DNA of 29,598 bases from RGIG2161 sp964525525 (GTDB lineage: Bacteria; Bacillota; Clostridia; Oscillospirales; CAG-272): positions 1 through 29,598 of the forward strand of contig CAZGHD010000014.1 of assembly GCA_964525525.1 (NCBI GenBank), written 5' to 3'. Both the position numbers and the translations under genes were made by a program. Below, piece by piece: positions 23,311-29,598 of this stretch (its first letter is position 1; every line of letters starts with the position of its first letter). The notes under the pieces are model-generated. The model was not told where the DNA came from, made no database searches, and saw only the letters and a list, made by a program, of their open reading frames with translations.

Positions 23311-24393
23311 ATGAAATATCACGTAGATCAGGAAATGAGAGATCCCGCTTATCTTCAGCTTTACGTTGCTTTGCGGGAAGATATAGTTGGGGGCGTGTAT
23401 CCGTTTGGCGCGAGACTTCCGTCAAAGCGGCTGCTTTCGGAGGAGACGGGTGTCAGCGTTATAACTGTTGAGCACGCGTATTCCATACTTTGCGACGAAG
23501 GGTACGCGGAGTCAAGAGAGCGCAGCGGATACTACGTTATCTATCGGGAAAAGGACTTTATTTCGGTCGGAGAAGCGCCGACTGCACGTAAGATTTCTGA
23601 AAAATCTATCGATCACCCTGCGAGTGCGTTTCCGTTTTCGGTGCTTTCAAAAACTATGCGCCGAGTTCTCTCTGAATACGGAGACCGAATACTGATAAAA
23701 TCCCCGAGCCGAGGATGTGACGAGCTGATAGAAGCGATACGCGCGTACCTTGCGAGAAGCACGGGAATTTCTGTGCGCTCGGAGCAGATAATAATCGGCG
23801 CGGGCGCGGAGTATCTGTACGGACTGATAGTACAGCTTATCGGTCGGGACAGGGTGTTTGCGATAGAGGATCCGTCGTATGAAAAAATCGAGAAGGTGTA
23901 CCGCGCGCACGGCGTCAGATATGACAAATTGGCTCTCGCGCAGGACGGTATAAAGACCTCCGAGCTTGATAACACCGAGGCGACTGTGCTTCATATCACG
24001 CCGTTTAACAGCTTCCCGAGCAACGTAACCGCAGACGCATCAAAGCGAAACGAGTATATCCGATTTGCTAAAAGCCGAGGCGGGTATATAGTTGAGGACA
24101 ACTTTGACTCCGAGCTTACCGTTTCCACAAAGTCGGAGGATACCGTGTTTTCGCTTGACCCCGACGGTTCGGTAATATACGTGAACACCTTCTCTCACAC
24201 GATAGCACCTTCCTTCCGTGTCGGCTATATGCTTTTGCCGAGCGCACTTCTCGAGCTTTTTGATAAAAATCTCGGATTTTACTCCTGTACCGTTCCAGTG
24301 TTTGAGCAGTATACTATTGCGGAGTTGATAAACAGCGGAGATTTTGAACGCCATATAAACCGCGTGCGCCGTATGAGAAGAAAAAACAGATAA
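23311..24393 (+). CDS. MocR/PdxR-type regulator, truncated and without the PLP lysine
   Basis: A 360-residue GntR-type winged helix (about 10-75: LPSKRLLSEETGVSVITVEH) fused to a class I aminotransferase domain (about 105-360). Such regulators usually use PLP as sensor ligand. Two key features are lost. The internal-aldimine motif reads TFSHTIAPS with His296 where Lys is expected. The protein ends at RVRRMRRKNR, about 100 residues short of the usual 460-480, and the 91 bp to the next gene contain no remainder. The Asp motif reads EDNFDSEL rather than EDDYDSEF, and TPSHQFP is TPFNSFP. The frame is otherwise clean, so the protein may still bind DNA. It precedes a pyridoxal/pyridoxamine kinase gene and is divergent from the aldolase operon; either could be its target. 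Confidence 0.88.
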   Translation: MKYHVDQEMRDPAYLQLYVALREDIVGGVYPFGARLPSKRLLSEETGVSVITVEHAYSILCDEGYAESRERSGYYVIYREKDFISVGEAPTARKISEKSIDHPASAFPFSVLSKTMRRVLSEYGDRILIKSPSRGCDELIEAIRAYLARSTGISVRSEQIIIGAGAEYLYGLIVQLIGRDRVFAIEDPSYEKIEKVYRAHGVRYDKLALAQDGIKTSELDNTEATVLHITPFNSFPSNVTADASKRNEYIRFAKSRGGYIVEDNFDSELTVSTKSEDTVFSLDPDGSVIYVNTFSHTIAPSFRVGYMLLPSALLELFDKNLGFYSCTVPVFEQYTIAELINSGDFERHINRVRRMRRKNR

Positions 24394-24443
24394 ACTGGTT
24401 ATATAAAACTATACGGTTTTGGATATTTACATAATACCAAAAT
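24392..24443. promoter_or_regulatory. Candidate MocR operator pair, sites 2 and 3
   Basis: AAACTGGTTATAT (24392-24404, plus) and ATAATACCAAAAT (24431-24443, the same motif reversed) face each other with 26 bp between. Site 3 lies in the spacer of the kinase promoter, so binding there would block transcription. The motif is inferred from three sites only. Confidence 0.35.
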
Positions 24444-24454
24444 TGCTGTAATAT
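24426..24454 (+). promoter_or_regulatory. Promoter of the pyridoxal kinase gene
   Basis: TTTACA at 24426-24431 and TAATAT at 24449-24454 are 17 bp apart, with TG immediately before the -10. This would let the kinase be transcribed independently of the MocR gene. Confidence 0.6.
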
Positions 24455-24484
24455 ATTGGCATAGTAAAAATCAGGAGAAAGAAA

Positions 24485-25315
24485 ATGTCATACAGTAAAG
24501 TTTTAACTATTCAGGATATATCTTGCGTCGGTCAGTGTTCGCTTACCGTCGCGCTTCCCGTGCTTTCCGCTTGCGGAGTCGAGACCTGCATACTTCCGTC
24601 CGCCGTGCTCTCTACTCACACGGGGGGCTTTACGGGCTATACCTTCCGCGACCTTACCGACGATATGCCGGGAATAAAAGATCACTGGGCGAGCGAGGGT
24701 ATCAAGTTTGATGCGATATACACGGGTTATCTCGGAAGTACGCGCCAGATCGATTACGTGAAGGATATTTTCGCGGCTCTTTCAGGAGATGGCTGCGTCA
24801 AGGTGGTCGACCCCGCGATGGCTGATAACGGCAAGATGTACGTAGGATTTGACGAGGCGTTCGTCGAAGAGATGAAAACTCTGTGCGCTTGCGCGGACTA
24901 CGTTCTTCCCAATATTACCGAGGCGTGCTTCCTTACGAATACCGAGTTCAAAACCGAATACGACCGCGCGTATATAGATACTCTGTTATCCAAGCTGACC
25001 GCGCTCGGATGCAAAAATGTAGTTCTTACGGGTGTTTCTTATTCCGAGGGTAATACCGGAGTCGTGATCTATGAAAACGGCGAATACTCGTATTACGAGC
25101 ATAAAAAGGTCGCGAAAGGCTGTCACGGCACGGGCGATATTTATGCGTCTGCGTTCACAGGCTCGCTAATGAGAGGGAAAACCGCACCTGAAGCGGCAAA
25201 AATTGCGGCAGATTACGTTCTTGAGTGTATCGTCGAAACTCAAAATCATAAAGACCATTGGTACGGTGCCGCATTTGAGCCGGTGCTCTGTAAACTGATC
25301 GAGGCACTGAAATAA
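24485..25315 (+). CDS. pdxY: Pyridoxal/pyridoxamine kinase
   Basis: A 276-residue ribokinase-fold enzyme that phosphorylates pyridoxal or pyridoxamine with ATP in vitamin B6 salvage. Features are QDISCVGQCSLTVALPVL (10-27), STHTGGFTGYTF (53-64), VVDPAMADNGKMY (107-119), PNITEACFLT, and CHGTGD at 213-218 with Asp218 as catalytic base. The first three regions are typical of pyridoxamine kinases rather than ThiD. AGGAGA lies 6 nt before the ATG. It follows the MocR/PdxR-like gene by 91 bp, an arrangement expected for B6-controlled salvage. It ends at a strong terminator. The PdxY symbol is by similarity; a PdxK-type name would be equally acceptable. Confidence 0.9.
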   Translation: MSYSKVLTIQDISCVGQCSLTVALPVLSACGVETCILPSAVLSTHTGGFTGYTFRDLTDDMPGIKDHWASEGIKFDAIYTGYLGSTRQIDYVKDIFAALSGDGCVKVVDPAMADNGKMYVGFDEAFVEEMKTLCACADYVLPNITEACFLTNTEFKTEYDRAYIDTLLSKLTALGCKNVVLTGVSYSEGNTGVVIYENGEYSYYEHKKVAKGCHGTGDIYASAFTGSLMRGKTAPEAAKIAADYVLECIVETQNHKDHWYGAAFEPVLCKLIEALK

Positions 25316-25325
25316 TTAAGTAAAT

Positions 25326-25365
25326 AACCCCCGCTTGTCAAACGCAAGTTTGACAAGCGGGGGTT
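25326..25365. terminator. Bidirectional terminator after the pyridoxal kinase
   Basis: An 18-bp perfect stem (25326-25343 with 25348-25365) is closed by a GCAA tetraloop. The arms contain CCCCCGCTTGTC and its complement. It separates convergent genes. Confidence 0.9.
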
Positions 25366-25390
25366 TACTTTGAGTCAATGGTATAAAAAA

Positions 25391-26158
25391 TTATAATTTA
25401 TAAAAGTAAGATAACAGCAGCGGGATGTGAGAGAATGATCCCTCCAGCTGATATTTGAACTGACCGTCTTCCTCTTTTACCGTCAGCGGAATTTCCCGCA
25501 GTGCGGTTTCTACTTCTTCGACTTTGAGATGTGCAGTAGCTGCTATCTCATCTGCGGTAACATATAGATCGAAATTCGAAAGCGTAAGTTCGTATAATGC
25601 GTAAAGAGTTTTCAGCACGTTCAGATTTGAAAACTGTTCCATCGTAATTTTGAGCTCCCGCAGCTGTGCTCCGTTAGGCGGAATATATCCATCTCTCAGA
25701 GTAAAAAGGATACTGTTATTCTTTCTGCAGGTAATACCTTCAGGTTCGGAGCAAACAGATAGTCCCCAAGATGAAACCTCGCCGGTCGAATAATCTTTTT
25801 CTTTCCAAGGGGCATTACGCTTATAACCATGTGTTACTATTACCTCATGTAATAGAGCCGAAATGCGGTATGCGCTCTCAAAGGTAGATTCTTCTGGTGA
25901 TTCCGTAAAATAATTTTTGATTTTAAGGTATATATCGCCTAATCCATTCGACGACTTATATCCGAGAAGCTCGTCAACCGAAACGTCAAAGAGCTTTGCA
26001 ATATCGGGCAGGAGTTGTATATCCGGGCAGCATTGCGCTGACTCCCATTTTGAGACTGCCTGATTTGTTACGCCGAGGATTTTTGCCAGTTCTTCTTGTG
26101 TGAGCCCTTTTTGTTTTCTCAGAAAGGCTATCCGTTCATTAATTTTAGTTTTATTCAT
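25391..26158 (-). CDS. XRE-family helix-turn-helix regulator
   Basis: A 255-residue cytosolic regulator. The N-terminal HTH_3 domain covers about residues 5-66 (INERIAFLRKQKGLTQEELA, then GVTNQAVSKWESAQCCPDI and LLPDIAKLFDVSVDELLG). The C-terminal 185 residues hold no domain I recognise by name. The last 70 (LYVTADEIAATAHLKVEEVETALREI) look like a second winged-helix module, and a Trp/Cys-containing segment (SSWGLSVCSEPEGITCRKNNS) sits in the middle. It is a single-gene unit with its own promoter and a palindrome at the start site, suggesting autoregulation. Targets and signal are unknown. Confidence 0.88.
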   Translation of the reverse strand: MNKTKINERIAFLRKQKGLTQEELAKILGVTNQAVSKWESAQCCPDIQLLPDIAKLFDVSVDELLGYKSSNGLGDIYLKIKNYFTESPEESTFESAYRISALLHEVIVTHGYKRNAPWKEKDYSTGEVSSWGLSVCSEPEGITCRKNNSILFTLRDGYIPPNGAQLRELKITMEQFSNLNVLKTLYALYELTLSNFDLYVTADEIAATAHLKVEEVETALREIPLTVKEEDGQFKYQLEGSFSHIPLLLSYFYKL

Positions 26159-26178
26159 AAAGCACCTCGTATTATTTT

Positions 26179-26195
26179 TTGCAGCTGCAATTATA
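26179..26195 (-). promoter_or_regulatory. Promoter -10 and palindromic operator of the XRE gene
   Basis: On the minus strand TATAAT (26195-26190) lies immediately before the 12-bp palindrome TTGCAGCTGCAA (26179-26190), which covers the expected start site. The -35 is poor (TTTTGG/TTTGGA). The arrangement is typical of autorepression. Confidence 0.55.
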
Positions 26196-26283
26196 TTTTA
26201 CTGATATGCAGTCCAAAAAACAATGACGCATTAGTTTGATGAGTCTGAGCTTTGTCCAACTTGCGGTTGGAAGATTGATTTTA

Positions 26284-26316
26284 AAAATACCGCCTATGTA
26301 ACGCAGGCGGTATTTT
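26284..26316 (-). terminator. Terminator of the endonuclease-fold gene
   Basis: A 12-bp stem pairs AAAATACCGCCT (26284-26295) with AGGCGGTATTTT (26305-26316) around a 9-nt loop, with a T run on the minus strand. The adjoining stretch to 26160 holds only the XRE promoter and a weak CCAAC/GTTGG hairpin. Confidence 0.85.
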
Positions 26317-26336
26317 GGGGTGTTGTATTTTGAACT

Positions 26337-27116
26337 TTAGATCTCAACCTCTGCTGCTATCGGGTAGTGGTCGGAGAGGAATATTCCGTTCAGTTCGTCG
26401 TCCCATTTAGTAACAGACGTTACGTTCGGAGCTGTGTCTCTGTCGGTGTATATGTAGTCGATCGAGCAGAAGTGGTTAGGACGGCCGAACCCGTGGAAGG
26501 TAGTTCCGATTCCGTCGGTAAGATTTACGAGATCAATGTCCTTATACTCGTTGCAATATTTGATGGTCTCGCTGTCGGGCTTTGCGTTGAAGTCGCCGAG
26601 GATGAACAGCGGGAAGGCGTATCTTTCGCGGTCGAGCTTAACTTTCTCAAGTACCTGATGGATACCGAGAATGCGCGCGTTGTCGCTCTTGTGGTCGAGA
26701 TGGTTGTTGTAAACGTAGAACATGGACTTGGTACCGTTTACCTGAAGAAGCGCCGACTGACAAATTCTCGGGCAGGCACTCTGCTCGGGGAATCGGGAAC
26801 CGGGGACGTACGGAGTTTCGGACAGCCAGAAAATATCAAGGCTTACGAGGTTAAGTCTGTCCTTCTTGATGAGAAGCGCAAGACCCTCGCCGTCAAAAGA
26901 AGCGTTTCTGCCGTTGTATATGGTCAAATAATCCGAAAGGTTTTTCTTGAAGAACTCTACGTGAGAGGGAACTGCCTCCTGCGCGCAGATGATGTCCGGC
27001 TTTTCTGAATTGATCTTGTCAAAAATCATTCCCGCACGGTGAATAAAGCTGTTTACGCCGTCCTCTGTGTAAGCGCAGCGAAGGTTAAACGTAACTATTT
27101 TGATCTTTTCGCTCAT
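26337..27116 (-). CDS. Endonuclease/exonuclease/phosphatase-family enzyme
   Basis: A 259-residue metal-dependent phosphoesterase of the DNase I-like (EEP) fold. Active-site elements in order are FNLRCA (10-15), CAQEA with Glu47, YNNHLDH (catalytic His region), LGDFNAKPDS, SIDYIYT and SDHYPI at the C-terminus. No signal peptide is visible, so it is cytosolic. EEP enzymes cleave DNA, phospholipid head groups or inositol phosphates, and nothing here fixes the substrate. Similar single-domain proteins of this length are common in Bacillota. It is a single-gene unit with its own promoter and terminator; AGAGGAAA lies upstream of the ATG. Confidence 0.9.
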   Translation of the reverse strand: MSEKIKIVTFNLRCAYTEDGVNSFIHRAGMIFDKINSEKPDIICAQEAVPSHVEFFKKNLSDYLTIYNGRNASFDGEGLALLIKKDRLNLVSLDIFWLSETPYVPGSRFPEQSACPRICQSALLQVNGTKSMFYVYNNHLDHKSDNARILGIHQVLEKVKLDRERYAFPLFILGDFNAKPDSETIKYCNEYKDIDLVNLTDGIGTTFHGFGRPNHFCSIDYIYTDRDTAPNVTSVTKWDDELNGIFLSDHYPIAAEVEI

Positions 27117-27150
27117 TTGTCTTTCCTCTTTCGGTTTGAATGTTTTTTAT

Positions 27151-27179
27151 ATTATAGCACAATCGGCAGGAAATGACAA
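27151..27179 (-). promoter_or_regulatory. Promoter of the endonuclease-fold gene
   Basis: On the minus strand TTGTCA (27179-27174) and TATAAT (27156-27151) are 17 bp apart, with an extended -10 (TGCTATAAT). Confidence 0.8.
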
Positions 27180-27205
27180 TATATTATCAAAACAATTTTA
27201 TTTGC

Positions 27206-27234
27206 TTGACCTTGTAACAAAAAAATGATATAAT
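27206..27234 (+). promoter_or_regulatory. Promoter of the lipoprotein gene
   Basis: TTGACC at 27206-27211 and TATAAT at 27229-27234 have a 17-bp spacer and an extended -10 (TGATATAAT). Confidence 0.82.
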
Positions 27235-27262
27235 AAGGAAAAACATTGAAGAGGTGTTCTTT

Positions 27263-28423
27263 ATGAAAAAAATAATCGCTATACTTCTTCTCATTTCCGT
27301 TTCGCTTTCTTTGGCTGCGTGCGATCTTGGCGTCGACGCTTTTCTTGATGAAGACACAGAGGAACGGACTATGACTGCCGAAGAGTTTGAACAGCTTCTT
27401 ACTACACTTCCGCTTATCGTTTCTTCTACGGAATACGTTAAAAAGGATATATCGCTTGAAAATCCTACAGAAGAAATGCTCCGCGTTATTCTTCAGAACA
27501 ACTCGGAGTATGACATAAAAAATGCAGTAGTTTCCTTTACGGCGTGGGATGCCAATGATCTTCCGGTGAAGATAAAGAGCGCAGAGGATTATACTGCCGG
27601 AGCATACGTAAGACAGGTCAGCTTTGCGGATATAAATCTTCTCCCCGGCGCGGCTTACGGCGAGCAAGGCGGATATGAGATAGACGAAGAGTGTTACATA
27701 GCGTCTTTTAAAGCGGTCGTTCTCTCGTTTGAAACCTTTGACGGTAAGGTGTGGAAGAATCCGTATTACGACGAATGGTGCGACTTGTATGAGGGTACCA
27801 AGATAACCGAGTCCATGTCGGTTCTCGTAAAGGTTGAAAACGAGGATAGTATTAATATTGATTCGTTTACCACAACGGGAAACGGCGAGGGTTATGATAC
27901 GGTTACTCCGAACGATACGCAGGGTTCTGCCGTTACTCCTCCCGCAGACGGAAGTGACGGATTTACAGTTCTTAATTTCGGAGATTCAATATCGCTTGAT
28001 TTCGTTGAGATGACGGTCAACGGCGCTTCGTATTCGGATGAACTTTATCCGACCGATCTTAACGGAGAGTATCTTTACCTGCAGGACGTAGAGAATGAAA
28101 AATTCTTCTATCTGTCCGGTACTTTAAAAAATATAGGTACCGGAGAATATTCAGCGGGAGAGGCAAAAGCGGAGATTACCTTTGACGGAGAGCATAAATA
28201 CGAAGCGCAGGTCATAGTGGATCAAGGACAGTCGTTTACAGGTACGAACATAAAACTGCTTTACTCTGTAAAGATATATATATGCGCTTCCGTTCCTGAC
28301 GAGATGATAGATACGTACGAGACTTGCAGTATCCGCTTTGCGTTTGACGATAATTTCAAGAGTCAGTCCGGATACGGGTTAGAAGATTTTCCTCACAAAT
28401 ATGAAGTAAACGTGGAAAAATAA
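27263..28423 (+). CDS. Secreted lipoprotein of unknown function
   Basis: A 386-residue lipoprotein: MKK, a hydrophobic run, then lipobox LAAC with Cys20. I chose the ATG at 27263, behind AGAGGTG; a GTG at 27254 overlaps that site. The region at about 60-195 (RVILQNNSEYDIKNAVVSFT, then AWDANDLPVKIKS and later WKNPYYDEWCDLYEGT) resembles the DUF5780-type domain of Clostridia lipoproteins; I am only moderately sure of that name. A linker rich in Thr, Asn, Pro and Gly (about 208-232) leads to a second beta-rich domain (about 233-386) of the kind found in extracellular Ig-like modules. It is a single-gene unit exposed on the outer face of the membrane. Function is unknown. Confidence 0.85.
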   Translation: MKKIIAILLLISVSLSLAACDLGVDAFLDEDTEERTMTAEEFEQLLTTLPLIVSSTEYVKKDISLENPTEEMLRVILQNNSEYDIKNAVVSFTAWDANDLPVKIKSAEDYTAGAYVRQVSFADINLLPGAAYGEQGGYEIDEECYIASFKAVVLSFETFDGKVWKNPYYDEWCDLYEGTKITESMSVLVKVENEDSINIDSFTTTGNGEGYDTVTPNDTQGSAVTPPADGSDGFTVLNFGDSISLDFVEMTVNGASYSDELYPTDLNGEYLYLQDVENEKFFYLSGTLKNIGTGEYSAGEAKAEITFDGEHKYEAQVIVDQGQSFTGTNIKLLYSVKIYICASVPDEMIDTYETCSIRFAFDDNFKSQSGYGLEDFPHKYEVNVEK

Positions 28424-28435
28424 AATATAAAAATT

Positions 28436-28474
28436 CGGGCATACGCGAGACCTTACGGTCTTTGCGTATGCCCG
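28436..28474. terminator. Bidirectional terminator between lipoprotein and P-type ATPase genes
   Basis: CGGGCATACGC (28436-28446) pairs with GCGTATGCCCG (28464-28474), and GAGACC with GGTCTT inside it around a TTAC loop, with one bulged T. A run lies to the left and TTTT to the right. Confidence 0.9.
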
Positions 28475-28485
28475 TTTTGATTTGA

Positions 28486-29598
28486 TTATTTCTTCTCTAC
28501 CGCGCGCTGGATGAGTTTTACTACTTCCATTATCGGGATGATCGTAAGCGCAAGGACGATAGCTACTGCATACTCGAAGAACGAGATGTGAGCGAAGCCG
28601 AACGCGTTACTGAGGAAAGGAACGTAGATAACTGCGGTGGTGAGCACGAGTGAGGTCAGCATGGACAGCCACAGCCATTTATTGTGGTGAGGCATACCGA
28701 ATATCGACGCGCGTCTTGAACGCATATTGAAGGAATGGAATATCTCAACCAGTGAGAGAGTGAGGAACGCCATGGTAGTACCGTCGTGGCTGATTCCTTC
28801 GGGAATGCTCCACGCGCCGTCGCCGATGCGGTGACCGATAAAGTAGGATGCAAGGGTGATTACCGTGATAATAATTCCCTGGAACGCAACGTCAAAGCCC
28901 ATTCCGCCTGCAAATATGCCTTCCTTGGAGGATCTCGGAGGACGCTGCATAATGTCGCGCTCGCCCTTTTCCATACCGAGTGCAAGAGCGGGGAAGCAGT
29001 CGGTAACAAGGTTGATCCAGAGCAGGTGTACCGGCTCAAGAATGGTAAAGTTAAGCATGGTTGCGAAGAATATCGCGAGAACTTCCGCAAGGTTTGCAGA
29101 GAGCAGGAACTGGATAGCTTTTCTGATGTTTGCGTAGATTCTTCTGCCTTCTTCAACTGCAGAGACGATGGTAGCAAAGTTATCGTCTGCCAAAACCATG
29201 TCGGCTACGTTCTTCGTAACGTCGGTACCGGTGATACCCATTCCGACGCCGATGTCAGCACTCTTGATAGAGGGCGCGTCGTTTACGCCGTCGCCTGTCA
29301 TAGCGGTGATCTTTTCCTTGGATTTCCAAGCGTTTACGATTCTTACCTTATGCTCGGGCTGAACGCGGGCGTAAACCGAGTATTTTACTATATCTTCGTT
29401 TAACTGTTCGTCAGAGATCTCGTCAAGCTGTGCGCCTGTAATCGCCTCGGACGCGTCTTCGATTATACCAAGTTGTTTTGCGATAGCTACGGCGGTGTCG
29501 CGGTGGTCGCCGGTAATCATTATCGGGCGGATACCCGCGCCTTTCCATTCCGCTATCGCGGTGAGAACTTCGGGACGGCTGGGGTCTATCATACCGGA
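28486..29598 (-). CDS. Calcium-type P-type ATPase, N-terminal part outside window
   Basis: The C-terminal 370 residues of a cation-pumping P-type ATPase; the frame is open to the window edge (SGMIDPSRPEV). The P-domain hinge TGDGVNDAPS and the ITGDHRDTA segment are present. In TM5 the pattern SANLAEVLAIF and in TM6 NLVTDCFPALALG match the calcium-binding residues of SERCA (Asn and Glu of TM5, Asn, Thr and Asp of TM6), so Ca2+ export is the likely job. About six membrane segments follow the P domain, ending in the basic tail KLIQRAVEKK. The phosphorylation site and A domain lie outside. It converges on the lipoprotein gene. Confidence 0.95.
   Translation of the reverse strand, partial: SGMIDPSRPEVLTAIAEWKGAGIRPIMITGDHRDTAVAIAKQLGIIEDASEAITGAQLDEISDEQLNEDIVKYSVYARVQPEHKVRIVNAWKSKEKITAMTGDGVNDAPSIKSADIGVGMGITGTDVTKNVADMVLADDNFATIVSAVEEGRRIYANIRKAIQFLLSANLAEVLAIFFATMLNFTILEPVHLLWINLVTDCFPALALGMEKGERDIMQRPPRSSKEGIFAGGMGFDVAFQGIIITVITLASYFIGHRIGDGAWSIPEGISHDGTTMAFLTLSLVEIFHSFNMRSRRASIFGMPHHNKWLWLSMLTSLVLTTAVIYVPFLSNAFGFAHISFFEYAVAIVLALTIIPIMEVVKLIQRAVEKK

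Noticed and set aside
24394..24484. Missing C-terminus of the MocR protein in another frame after 24393
   Set aside because: Only 91 bp separate the stop from the next gene. They are A/T-rich, hold the kinase promoter, and encode no aminotransferase-like sequence in any frame.
1..29598. CRISPR arrays, phage genes, transposases, integrase or rRNA
   Set aside because: No regularly spaced repeats, transposase-type DDE proteins or conserved rRNA segments were seen. All sizeable genes have ordinary chromosomal roles.

Overview
The window is chromosomal DNA from an anaerobic Clostridia-type member of the Bacillota. I could not name a genus. The evidence is an rnfCDGEAB operon in the clostridial order, strong AGGAGG-type ribosome binding sites, sigma-A promoters with 17-bp spacers, lipoprotein signal peptides, a DNA polymerase I whose proofreading domain looks dead, and a DUF815 ATPase. 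The standard code is used. I see no phage, insertion sequence or CRISPR array. The only mobile-like material is a short hairpin element beside a tRNA pair.

Layout. (1) 1-2387, plus strand: the 3' part of ilvD (cut by the window edge) and a DUF815 AAA-type ATPase, ending at a strong terminator. (2) 2487-6371: a LysR-type regulator divergent from a three-gene ABC importer (lipoprotein, permease, ATPase) of the TrpXYZ-like COG2984/COG4120/COG1101 type, with a LysR box about 65 bp upstream of the predicted importer transcription start. (3) 6389-6795: terminator, remnant of a tRNA-Glu tail, hairpin element, then minus-strand tRNA-Met and tRNA-Glu with no spacer, driven by a perfect consensus promoter. 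(4) 6854-14217, plus: the six-subunit Rnf ferredoxin:NAD+ oxidoreductase, with a fucose/arabinose-isomerase-like protein as the last gene. (5) 14248-16849: polA, whose promoter is interleaved with the preceding terminator. (6) 23214 down to 16894, minus: a seven-gene operon of HpcH/HpaI aldolase, PfkB sugar kinase, three tandem paralogous alpha/beta-hydrolase esterases, a MATE exporter and a HAD phosphatase. (7) 23233-25315, plus: a MocR/PdxR-type regulator followed by a pyridoxal/pyridoxamine kinase. (8) 25391-29598: an XRE regulator, an endonuclease/exonuclease/phosphatase-fold enzyme, a lipoprotein, and the C-terminal part of a calcium-type P-ATPase (cut by the window edge).

How the parts relate. 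Rnf couples reduced ferredoxin to NAD+ reduction and ion export, the usual energy module of such fermenters. The minus-strand operon looks like a cytosolic route that de-esterifies a small substrate, phosphorylates a sugar or sugar acid, and cleaves it. The MATE exporter and phosphatase in the same unit are unexpected. The regulator/kinase pair fits vitamin B6 control, but the regulator has His where the PLP-binding Lys should be and lacks about the last 100 residues, so it should sense B6 differently or not at all.

Most worth following up: the aldolase-kinase-triple-esterase-MATE operon, the degenerate MocR protein, the RnfG subunit with long acidic tails on both ends, the isomerase at the end of the rnf unit, and several compact regulatory sites where promoters, operators and terminators overlap.
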